Program-made: the position numbers and the translations under genes
Source of the DNA: Pedobacter psychrodurus
GTDB lineage: Bacteria; Bacteroidota; Bacteroidia; Sphingobacteriales; Sphingobacteriaceae
Reading direction: 5' to 3'
Length of the DNA: 64,000 bases
NCBI RefSeq assembly: GCF_004331735.1
Contig: NZ_SJSO01000007.1
Coordinates: 124,001 to 188,000 of the forward strand
Shown here: in pieces, positions 16,658 through 23,252 of the stretch
How positions within the stretch are numbered: position 1 is the first letter of the stretch
Layout: every line of letters starts with the position of its first letter
The notes under the pieces: model-generated
What the model saw: only the letters and a program-made list of their open reading frames with translations
Told to the model about the DNA's origin: nothing
The model's database searches: none

Positions 16658-18526
16658 ATGAAAAAGATGTTAACCGCATGCCTGATGCTGGTTTCGCTGC
16701 TCACTTTCGGGAGTGCAAAATATCGGGATAAAATTGCATTAAAGGTTTTATATGTTGGGTATAATCCCGATAAAGCAATGCCGAAAAATGTAGTTTATTA
16801 TTCAACCACCCCAGCTGTTGTCGAAAAAATATACAAAACCAGAATGGCCGATTTTAAAGCTTTTTTGGCGCAAAGATTTACTGAGGTTAAGGTAGTGGAT
16901 GTAGCAGATTACAAAGTGGAAATGTCTGGTGAGGTAGATGTAACACTCATGGATGCCGGTCCGGTTAACATGCCGGCAAACTTTAACCGGCCGATGGTTT
17001 TAATGCATGCCATGGCACCAAATGTAGGTTTGCCTTTAGGTTTAAAATTCGATTGGTATTGCCAGTGTTTGGATAATGAAGCTTTAAATATTAAAACCAG
17101 TCACCCCATTTTTAATACGCCAAATGCTGTAAAACTGAGCATGGTGAAAAAACCGACTCCAGGTTCTTTTTTTAACGGTCATCAAGGAGCTGGTACACCA
17201 AAAGAAATGGATATGTGGCAGGTGGTAAAGCAAGGGTTTTCTTCAAAAGAGCCTTATTTAATTGGTATGGTTTCACATGGTGAAGGATTTAACGATTCGC
17301 CTGATGCTGAATCTATTTCAGGTGGTGTATGCCTTAAAAATGCTGAAGCTGTAGCGCTTGGTCGCCAGGGAAATTACTTTATGTGGGGTTTTGCAGGCTC
17401 GCCAGATTACATGACGGATGAAGCCAAAGATGTTTTTGTAAATACCATCTGTTACATCAAAAAATTCGATCGCCTTTCCGCTATCGTTAAAAAAGTACAG
17501 ATCGAAACCCGTAGTGGTATAGATGAGCTGATTTATCGGTTAAGCAAAGATCTTTATAATCAGGCTATTGCTTCGCGACGGGAAGGCAATCTTCGCATGC
17601 TGAAAATGCAACAGGAATTAAAGGATAAAAAAGCAAAGGGCGAGGATATTGGTCATGGCAATGAGATGTTTCTCAAAATGCCGGTAACTAACGATACGCA
17701 GTCTTTTGAAGATTATGTAAAAGGTTACGCCGGAGATAGTTTGTTTGCCATTTACGGCACCAATATCAGTCTGTACCACAAATACTACCGTCAAAACTAT
17801 GAGTATTTTTATCCTTCAGGTGTATATTCGCTTCAGCTGGATCGCGATGCACAAAAGCTTGGTATTTCTAACCGTAACGTGGTGCTTTTAGATAAATGTG
17901 TAAGTTTATTGGAAGCTAACAAAGAGGTAGCGATGGCCCAAAGATTGCTCGAACGTTATACGACCGAAAAGTTTAGTAAAGCTACCGATTGGAGAAAATG
18001 GCTCAATGAAAACCGCAATAACCTGTTTTACACCGAATCTGGCGGTTTTAAATTTATGGTGAATACCTATGGGAAAAATGTTCCTGTTGGAGAACAACAA
18101 AGCTATCAATTACCAAAATCAATTGTAAGCGGAGAACCCACCGCAGCTGATCCCGTGGCCGTTTCTGCAAGGTTTATTCCAGGTAATGGCAATAAAAAAG
18201 ACAGTTTACTCATAGAAGCAAAAATTTTAAAAGGATGGCACATTTATGCCTATGTAGCTAAAGATAATCCATTTGTGGTTACCGAAACCCGTCTCGAGCT
18301 TCCAGAAGGGGCAGTGGCCGATCAGGAATGGAAAACAACAGCAGCAGTGCCATATCCGGGTAATGATGGGATGTTTATTTTCGAAGGAAAGGTAAACTTT
18401 AGGATAATGGTAGATTATAGCAAGGCAAAGGCTGGTACTAAAATTAAATGCGGCTTATACTATCAGGTGTGTGATGAAACAAAATGTTACCCACCCAAAG
18501 AGAAAATATTAGAAATACTCATTTAA
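16658..18526 (+). CDS. ThuA-like (class I GATase-fold) protein fused to a DsbD N-terminal (alpha) domain
   Basis: A 622-residue exported protein (signal peptide to about residue 20, LLTFGSAKY). Residues 25-270 resemble the ThuA/class-I-glutamine-amidotransferase fold: KVLYVGYNPD opening strand, DVTLMDAGPVNMP, VSHGEGFNDSPDAESISGG and GNYFMWGFAGSPDYMTDEAKDVFVNTICYI, the common C-terminal helix of that family. Residues about 275-495 are helical with no recognised domain. Residues about 510-622 match the DsbD N-terminal domain: DSLLIEAKILKGWHIYAY, GNDGMFIFEGKVNFRI and YYQVCDETKCYPP with C605 and C610, the exchanging pair. DsbD-alpha normally receives electrons from the DsbD membrane domain and passes them to periplasmic thioredoxins; here it lacks that membrane part and lies between two TlpA genes, so it probably relays thiols between them. 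What the ThuA-like half does is unknown. Confidence 0.7.
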   Translation: MKKMLTACLMLVSLLTFGSAKYRDKIALKVLYVGYNPDKAMPKNVVYYSTTPAVVEKIYKTRMADFKAFLAQRFTEVKVVDVADYKVEMSGEVDVTLMDAGPVNMPANFNRPMVLMHAMAPNVGLPLGLKFDWYCQCLDNEALNIKTSHPIFNTPNAVKLSMVKKPTPGSFFNGHQGAGTPKEMDMWQVVKQGFSSKEPYLIGMVSHGEGFNDSPDAESISGGVCLKNAEAVALGRQGNYFMWGFAGSPDYMTDEAKDVFVNTICYIKKFDRLSAIVKKVQIETRSGIDELIYRLSKDLYNQAIASRREGNLRMLKMQQELKDKKAKGEDIGHGNEMFLKMPVTNDTQSFEDYVKGYAGDSLFAIYGTNISLYHKYYRQNYEYFYPSGVYSLQLDRDAQKLGISNRNVVLLDKCVSLLEANKEVAMAQRLLERYTTEKFSKATDWRKWLNENRNNLFYTESGGFKFMVNTYGKNVPVGEQQSYQLPKSIVSGEPTAADPVAVSARFIPGNGNKKDSLLIEAKILKGWHIYAYVAKDNPFVVTETRLELPEGAVADQEWKTTAAVPYPGNDGMFIFEGKVNFRIMVDYSKAKAGTKIKCGLYYQVCDETKCYPPKEKILEILI

Positions 18527-18540
18527 GCTACTTATGCACA

Positions 18541-18572
18541 CAGTATGGCCAGTAAAATGGCCTTGCTGTTTT
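18541..18572 (+). terminator. Weak hairpin with T-run between redox genes
   Basis: CAG plus GGCC (18541-18543 and 18547-18550) face GGCC plus CTG (18559-18562 and 18566-18568) across a three-base internal loop, followed by TTTT (18569-18572). It is a possible partial terminator 15 bases before the next start codon. Confidence 0.3.
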
Positions 18573-18586
18573 ACCCCTAAAAGAAT

Positions 18587-19174
18587 ATGAAATCTTTTTT
18601 CAGGCTCTGCCTATTGACTATGCTGAGTGTAGTCGCATGTACTTCGCTATGGGCGCAATTTCCAGCAAATAAAACCGATTCTCTTCATAACAAACTTCTG
18701 GCAGAAATGATTGCGGTGCCTGCACCCAATTTTACTTTAAAAGACCTCGACGGAAATATAGTATCGCTAAAAGACCTAAAAGGGAAGGTAATTGTGCTCG
18801 ATTTGTGGTCGACATGGTGCGTACCCTGCAAAAAATCTTTTCCGGCTATGCAGGTTGCCGTTAACACCTATAAAAATGATCCTTCAGTAAAATTTTTATT
18901 TATCCATACCTGGGAAACCACCAAAACACCACTTGAAGACGTAAGAAAATACATCGCACAATCGGGCTTTAATTTTCAGGTGCTGATGGATCTGAAAGAT
19001 GGGGCAGGACGTAATGCTGCGGTTGAAGATTATCGGGTGAGTGCTATCCCCGCAAAGTTCATCATCGATAAAACAGGCAATATTGTATTTAAACTCACTG
19101 GTTTCACTGGAACCGATGCTGATGCACTCAAAGAAATTTCTGAGCGGATTACATTGGCAAAAAATCATAAATAA
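18587..19174 (+). CDS. TlpA family thioredoxin-like protein
   Basis: A 195-residue exported single-domain thioredoxin. The signal peptide runs to about residue 24 (TSLWAQ). The domain starts at VPAPNFTLKDLDGNIVSLKDLKGKVIVLDLWSTWCVPC, with active-site cysteines C78 and C81 in WCVPC, and ends with the cis-proline loop YRVSAIPAKFIIDKTGNIVFKLTGF. The CVPC motif differs from the CGPC of the first TlpA in the operon, which suggests a different redox potential or partner. The stop is two bases before the ATG of the serine protease, so the two are translationally linked. Likely role: periplasmic thiol reductant or oxidase acting with the DsbD-alpha fusion encoded upstream. Confidence 0.92.
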   Translation: MKSFFRLCLLTMLSVVACTSLWAQFPANKTDSLHNKLLAEMIAVPAPNFTLKDLDGNIVSLKDLKGKVIVLDLWSTWCVPCKKSFPAMQVAVNTYKNDPSVKFLFIHTWETTKTPLEDVRKYIAQSGFNFQVLMDLKDGAGRNAAVEDYRVSAIPAKFIIDKTGNIVFKLTGFTGTDADALKEISERITLAKNHK

Positions 19175-19176
19175 TA

Positions 19177-20850
19177 ATGAATAACTATAAAAAGGCATTA
19201 ACACTAACCTTGGTGATACTGCTTAATCTAAATGCCATCGCCCAGAAAAAGCAGGTAGCTAAATTTCAGCATACCATTGCCGAAGCAGTTAAAAAAGCAT
19301 ACCCCGCAAGCGTAAGGATGTGGGGTTTCGATGTGCGGCAGAACCAAAGAACCAGTGGCCAGTTTAGCGGCGTGGTAGTGAGTGCCGATGGCTACATCTT
19401 AACTGCTGCACATACCATTTTACCAGGTAAAAATTATAAAGTCTTTTTCCCTGATGGCCGTGAATGTATTGCCCTGGCTTTGGGGAAAATAGAAAACAAA
19501 GATACCCCTGGCATTCCTGATGTGGGTATGATGAAAATTACTGATAAAGGTATTTATCCCTTTGCAGAGATGGGTTATTCAGCAAGTTTGCTTAAAAACG
19601 AACCTTGTATCAGCATTTCTTATCCCGAAAGCTTAAATCAAACCCTGCCAACGTTAAGGTTAGGTAATGTTGCAGAAGTGAAAAATGAATATGGTTTTAT
19701 CCGCTCCACTTGCAAAATGGAACCCGGCGATTCTGGTGGCCCTCTATTTGATTATTATGGGCGTGTAATCGGGTTGCACAGTGCCATTGATGTTTCTGAA
19801 GAAATGAATTTTGAAATTCCTGTTGACCTTTACCGGCGTTACTGGACAGCTTTAAACAAGGAAACACTTTATACGGCTTTTCCAGAGAAGGTAGATAGTG
19901 TTAAAACAGATCCTTTGTTTTTAGTTATTGAAAAAGAAAATAAACAAAAAGCATTACATCCTGATTTTGATGTGCCGACCGTTAAAAATAGCTGCTTTTC
20001 CGTTAAAAGTATGATAAAAGGCAAAAGCCAGGAAATTGAGGCTACTTTATTGAATGTTAAAACATCAAGTGGAGCTAAAAAACAGTTTCTTTTGAGCAAA
20101 AATACCATGGTAGGAGAAAATCCGCAATTAGCTAACAATGGATCATTCACTCCGCTTAAATTTGTTGGAAGAAATCAGGAAAATGATCTTGTTTTATTCC
20201 AGGTAGATCAGAAGCTAGCTGGCGGAATCGATATAAACGCTACTTCTACTGATACCACTAAAATAGAAATGGGAAGATTTTTATATACCCTTGGGCATGA
20301 TGGCAAAGTGATTAGAAGCGTTTTAGGTAGCTCGTTATTTAATTTGCCAAAAATTAACAGTCAACCTTATTTGGGCGCAATGGTGGTTTACAATTCGAGT
20401 CCCGTTCAGTTTTCTTTAATCAAAGAGGGCAGTCCGGCAGAAAAAGCAGGTATAAAAGTAGGAGACGAACTGATCAGCATTAATGGAAAACCAATGAAAA
20501 AGGCAAGTGAATTTGCCTCTGAAATGATAAAATATTGGGCAGATGATGAGGTTGCTTTTGAATGGACAAACCCTTCTGGGAAAATGAACAAAACTTTAAA
20601 ATTGGACGGACGAGGGCAATCGGTTTTTAATCACCCTGCCGAGAAATTTGAGGGTGGAAAGTCAGAACGAAGAGATGGTTTTAATGCCGTTTTTACTCAC
20701 GATGCAGCTGTAAAGTCCAACGCATGTGGATCGCCGGTTTTCGATTGGGAAGGTAATTTTTATGGGATTAACATCGCCAGGTTTAGCCGGACTACTACGG
20801 TAGTGGTGCCAAAAAAGACAATCATCGATTTTGTTTTAAAGGCCATGTAG
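19177..20850 (+). CDS. Trypsin-like serine protease with PDZ domain and degenerate second protease domain
   Basis: A 557-residue exported protein (signal peptide to about residue 22, LNAIAQ). The first chymotrypsin-fold domain (about 30-215) has a full triad: H79 (LTAAHTI), D115 (IPDVGMMKI) and S186 (EPGDSGGPLFDYYGRVIGLHS). A second, less clear beta-barrel (about 255-395) precedes a PDZ domain (about 400-485: SPVQFSLIKEGSPAEKAGIKVGDELISINGKPM). The tail (512-557) looks like the end of another trypsin domain, with NACGSPVFDWEGNFYGI in place of GDSGGP; S519 is kept but no matching H or D is obvious. HtrA/DegP-type enzymes act in the periplasm in protein quality control or regulated proteolysis. 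The gene ends the redox part of the operon, starting two bases after the CVPC thioredoxin. Confidence 0.82.
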   Translation: MNNYKKALTLTLVILLNLNAIAQKKQVAKFQHTIAEAVKKAYPASVRMWGFDVRQNQRTSGQFSGVVVSADGYILTAAHTILPGKNYKVFFPDGRECIALALGKIENKDTPGIPDVGMMKITDKGIYPFAEMGYSASLLKNEPCISISYPESLNQTLPTLRLGNVAEVKNEYGFIRSTCKMEPGDSGGPLFDYYGRVIGLHSAIDVSEEMNFEIPVDLYRRYWTALNKETLYTAFPEKVDSVKTDPLFLVIEKENKQKALHPDFDVPTVKNSCFSVKSMIKGKSQEIEATLLNVKTSSGAKKQFLLSKNTMVGENPQLANNGSFTPLKFVGRNQENDLVLFQVDQKLAGGIDINATSTDTTKIEMGRFLYTLGHDGKVIRSVLGSSLFNLPKINSQPYLGAMVVYNSSPVQFSLIKEGSPAEKAGIKVGDELISINGKPMKKASEFASEMIKYWADDEVAFEWTNPSGKMNKTLKLDGRGQSVFNHPAEKFEGGKSERRDGFNAVFTHDAAVKSNACGSPVFDWEGNFYGINIARFSRTTTVVVPKKTIIDFVLKAM

Positions 20851-20950
20851 TAAATCAAAGTCTTTGTCACGGAGGCACGGAATTACTTTCACGATCTGTC
20901 ATCCTGAGCCTGTCGAAGGACCTTACATTTAAATTAACATGTTGATTTCT

Positions 20951-20975
20951 ATTGGTCGGTGTCTCACCGACCAAT
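20951..20975. repeat. ATTGGTCGGTG palindrome, copy 1
   Basis: Perfect inverted repeat: ATTGGTCGGTG (20951-20961), TCT spacer, CACCGACCAAT (20965-20975). An 11-bp stem with a three-base loop, with almost identical copies at 21055 and 21334. Confidence 0.85.
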
Positions 20976-21054
20976 GCCTAAATTTATTGACAGATTCCCA
21001 AAGAAGGGTCGTCCTCTCGACTGAAGCATAGCGGAACGGAGAGATCTCGTTTCT

Positions 21055-21079
21055 ATTGGTCGGTGTCGCACCGACCAAT
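21055..21079. repeat. ATTGGTCGGTG palindrome, copy 2
   Basis: Same arms as copy 1 with TCG instead of TCT as the loop (ATTGGTCGGTG at 21055-21065, CACCGACCAAT at 21069-21079). Both arms conserved while the loop changes argues for selection or copying as a hairpin. Confidence 0.85.
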
Positions 21080-21333
21080 AACACAAAGATTCTTCACTGC
21101 GTTCAGAATGACAATTTCATTTATTTCTTGTTCCACTGCCTAGGTTAAATAAACCTTATTGTAGTGGCTATCCTTTTTGTTGCAAGACTGATCGTTTATA
21201 CAATTACTTTCACAAAAAGATAGAAGCGGAAAGAAGGACTGTCTAAACCAAAGAGCGCTGCACCTGCTTTCCAAAAAACGATACATTATGCATTATTATT
21301 TGGAGCGGCTTGCCTGGGCAACTATTTATTCTT

Positions 21334-21356
21334 TTGGTCGGTGTCTGACCAGCCAA
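21334..21356. repeat. ATTGGTCGGTG palindrome, copy 3 (degenerate)
   Basis: TTGGTCGGTGTC followed by TGACCAGCCAA; the right arm has diverged from CACCGACCAA. It still forms a partial stem, and is followed within ten bases by the second copy of the GTTCAGAATGA repeat, so copies 2 and 3 carry the same pair of elements in the same order. Confidence 0.7.
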
Positions 21357-21415
21357 TAAGGTAAAGGATTCTTCACTATGTTCAGAATGACAATTAAGGA
21401 ATGATACTATAATTC

Positions 21416-22687
21416 TTATTTCTTCAACAACGCATCAATCTCCGTATTAAATTCTTTCACAAATTCATCATAAAATTTACCGGTTGCCGGGCCATTAAAA
21501 CCAGTATGGATTTGTGCTACATTGCCTTGTTTATCGATAATTATCGTGGTTGGGAACGATAAAAAAGAATCGAGTGCAGGCAACGATTCAGATACGACCT
21601 GTTTATCGGCAGTACCTGCAATAACCTGGTCGTAATCAATTCCAAAACGTTCGCGGAAACGAGTCATCACCTTTTTTGCATATTCAGGTTCGGTTGAGCG
21701 TTCGTAATGTAAAGCTATAATTTCTACCCCGCGCTTCTTGTTTTCTTTGTACCAAGGCGCAATAAAAGTGGCTTCGTCAACACAATTCGGACACCAGCTT
21801 CCGGTTATGGTTAAAATCACCACCTTGTTTTTGTATTTTTCATCTTTTAACGAAATCTTTTTGCCGTTTACGTCAGGAAAACTAAAATCAAGTGTTTTAT
21901 ATCCTTTTTTCAAGTAGGTCAGTTTGTAAGGATCAGGCAGGGCAGCATCTTTATTTTTGGTCCCGGTAAAAGGCTGACTTCCCCTTGCACCTAAAATTTC
22001 GCCTGTTAAGGAGCCATCTGCCTGGAAAGTTCCTTTGTAATAGGCAGGAGAGGAGCCAATAAAGCTGGAAAGTTGAAATTCATTTCCTTCTACAACACCT
22101 TCAAGATAGCGCGAATCGCCGGTTACGCGTAAAAAAGTACCGGTGATCTTGTTGCCGGTTTGTTTAAATAAACCAACTGTTTTTTCTTCTTTACCATTTG
22201 GTGATTTAAAAACCACATCATAACTGCCAGAATAGTCTGCCTTAGCAGGTTTATCTGTTGTTTTAAAACGGTAATTTTTCCGTTCGGCAATAATTACCAA
22301 AGGTTTGCCTGCTTTATCTTGTTTTCTTAAAGTACCCGTTAATTGGTCGCCATCTATAGCAAATGCAAGTTCGTTATCAAACTGATCCAGCTTTACGAAA
22401 AGCGAATCGGCTGTTTGTTTAACCAGACCACCTTCGAAACTTTCATCAGCATTGCGGAAATATAATTTCTGCTGACCGCTTTTTTCGCTGATTTCGAAAT
22501 TGAAAGGGATTTCTAATCCTTCCTTTACTTTAGCAATTCCACGCCAGTTACCAAGCGCAACAAAGGCTTTAGCTTTTTTCGCTTTAGACTTTATCGTTTG
22601 ATTATTTGCTAGTGTGGTATGTTCCTGAGCGTAGGTTAGGGATGTTGATATGGCCAATACGGCTATTAAGAGGGATTTTAATTTCAT
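21416..22687 (-). CDS. TlpA family thiol-disulfide oxidoreductase with large N-terminal domain
   Basis: A 423-residue exported protein (signal peptide to about residue 20, TSLTYAQ). Residues 40-245 form an all-beta N-terminal region with two similar halves (LGNWRGIAKVKEGLEIPFNFEI ... and YSGSYDVVFKSPNGKEEKTVGLF ...), of lipocalin- or DUF4369-like appearance. Residues about 262-423 are a thioredoxin domain with active site GSWCPNC (C299, C302) and the cis-proline loop ALDSFLSFPTTIIIDKQGNVAQIHTGF. The CPNC motif is typical of the redoxin/ResA-like proteins of Bacteroidota. It faces the operon that ends at 20850 across a repeat cluster, so it is not cotranscribed with it, but it is the third TlpA-like gene within 7 kb. 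A palindromic operator-like site overlaps its promoter region (22698-22724). Confidence 0.9.
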   Translation of the reverse strand: MKLKSLLIAVLAISTSLTYAQEHTTLANNQTIKSKAKKAKAFVALGNWRGIAKVKEGLEIPFNFEISEKSGQQKLYFRNADESFEGGLVKQTADSLFVKLDQFDNELAFAIDGDQLTGTLRKQDKAGKPLVIIAERKNYRFKTTDKPAKADYSGSYDVVFKSPNGKEEKTVGLFKQTGNKITGTFLRVTGDSRYLEGVVEGNEFQLSSFIGSSPAYYKGTFQADGSLTGEILGARGSQPFTGTKNKDAALPDPYKLTYLKKGYKTLDFSFPDVNGKKISLKDEKYKNKVVILTITGSWCPNCVDEATFIAPWYKENKKRGVEIIALHYERSTEPEYAKKVMTRFRERFGIDYDQVIAGTADKQVVSESLPALDSFLSFPTTIIIDKQGNVAQIHTGFNGPATGKFYDEFVKEFNTEIDALLKK

Positions 22688-22697
22688 TGGGATTTGA

Positions 22698-22724
22698 ATT
22701 TGTCGACTAAACTAGTAGACAAAT
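22698..22724. promoter_or_regulatory. Operator-like palindrome at the promoter of the CPNC thioredoxin gene
   Basis: ATTTGTCGACTA (22698-22709) and TAGTAGACAAAT (22713-22724) are inverted copies with a single mismatch (G versus A) and a three-base spacer AAC. On the minus strand the palindrome overlaps TATATTTG (22720-22727), an exact TAnnTTTG -7 element, and ends 11 bases before the ATG at 22687. Position and dyad symmetry fit a repressor operator; no long T run follows, so a terminator is unlikely. Confidence 0.5.
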
Positions 22725-22799
22725 ATATGGATGTAATTGCCAAAGAAAAAATATTTGAATAAAAATCTACAAAAACTATAGGATAAATGGAATAAATTA

Positions 22800-22807
22800 T
22801 ACCTTTG
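22800..22807 (+). promoter_or_regulatory. -7 promoter element of the SAM-riboswitch transcript
   Basis: TACCTTTG is an exact match to TAnnTTTG and lies 18 bases before the start of the aptamer, which places transcription initiation just upstream of helix P1. A clear TTG -33 box 17-20 bases upstream is not visible. Confidence 0.5.
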
Positions 22808-22825
22808 CCCCAGTTATTTTAAAAT

Positions 22826-22930
22826 ACTTATCAAGAAAGGCGGAGGGAATGGCCCTGTGAAGCCTTAGCAACCATCTAATTTTTAGAAATGGTGCTAATT
22901 CCATCCCAGATGAATCTGGGGTAGTTAAGT
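22826..22930 (+). ncRNA. SAM-I (S-box) riboswitch aptamer
   Basis: The conserved core is present in order: GGCGGAGGGAATGGCCC, then TGAAGCC and GCAACC, then GGTGCTAATTCC, then the P4 hairpin CCCAGA-TGAA-TCTGGG. Helix P1 can form between ACTTATC (22826-22832) and GTTAAGT (22924-22930) with one T-T mismatch. SAM-I aptamers bind S-adenosylmethionine and usually switch off sulfur/methionine genes. The expression platform is the terminator at 22966-22997. The first full-length gene downstream is a SusC-type TonB receptor (23253) with its SusD partner, so this RNA probably represses uptake of a nutrient when SAM is plentiful. Confidence 0.93.
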
Positions 22931-22965
22931 CAGTTGTTTGCATTATCCTTATCAAAAATATATGG

Positions 22966-22997
22966 AGCACTTCTGATTTAAGAGGTGCTTTTTTTTT
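22966..22997 (+). terminator. Intrinsic terminator, expression platform of the SAM riboswitch
   Basis: AGCACTTCT (22966-22974) pairs with AGAGGTGCT (22981-22989, one G-U pair), loop GATTTA, followed by an uninterrupted T run to 22997. It starts 36 bases after the aptamer, as expected for an OFF switch by termination. Confidence 0.9.
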
Positions 22998-23047
22998 GCT
23001 CCGATGCGCTCTTGATAGGTAAATACATATTAAATGAAATCATTCAA

Positions 23048-23122
23048 ATGAAAAAAACAGACGAGCTAAAATCACCTTATGTAAACCCTAATGCATACTT
23101 CCGAATGCGTGGGCCCTGTTAG
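23048..23122 (+). CDS. 24-codon candidate leader peptide
   Basis: The short ORF starts ATG at 23048, begins MKKTDELKS, passes through PYVNPNAYF and ends RMRGPC, stop TAG at 23120-23122. It lies between the riboswitch terminator and a second terminator-like hairpin whose 5' arm (23115-23121) overlaps its last two codons and stop. That layout is the one expected of a translated leader controlling attenuation. The terminal Cys and nearby Met are sulfur amino acids, in keeping with the SAM riboswitch, but no run of regulatory codons is present. It could also be a chance ORF. Conservation among relatives would decide. Confidence 0.45.
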   Translation: MKKTDELKSPYVNPNAYFRMRGPC

Positions 23123-23149
23123 AACGGCTCCATTTTAACAGGCTTTTTT
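23115..23149 (+). terminator. Second terminator-like hairpin in the SusC leader
   Basis: CCTGTTA (23115-23121) pairs with TAACAGG (23136-23142), loop of 14 bases, followed by CTTTTTT (23143-23149). It overlaps the end of the 24-codon ORF and lies 104 bases before the SusC ATG, so transcription must pass two terminators before reaching the gene. Confidence 0.6.
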
Positions 23150-23252
23150 AGGTTTAATTCCTTTAATTCTCTTTGTAAACAAGCGTGGTTTTGGCTACGG
23201 TGGAATTGTTTTGCCAAAATTTTATCCTTTAACTAATTATTAAAACATACAC

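Larger units (their letters stand above)
20851..21415. repeat. 565-base intergenic repeat cluster without genes
   Basis: No convincing ORF. The stretch is built from dispersed palindromes: a 25-base TGTCATCCTGAGC-type element at 20897-20921 (identical to 27894-27918), three copies of the ATTGGTCGGTG hairpin (listed separately), and two copies of a 30-base segment around CTTCACT[GC/AT]GTTCAGAATGA at 21085-21116 and 21364-21395. A segment at 21009-21050 resembles part of the inverted element at 38399-38507. It lies between the converging protease gene and the minus-strand TlpA gene, a usual place for such elements. Confidence 0.8.

Noticed and set aside
23170..23252. A possible separate promoter directly before the second SusC gene
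   Set aside because: TTTG motifs occur, but no TTG-spacer-TAnnTTTG combination of the right spacing was found.
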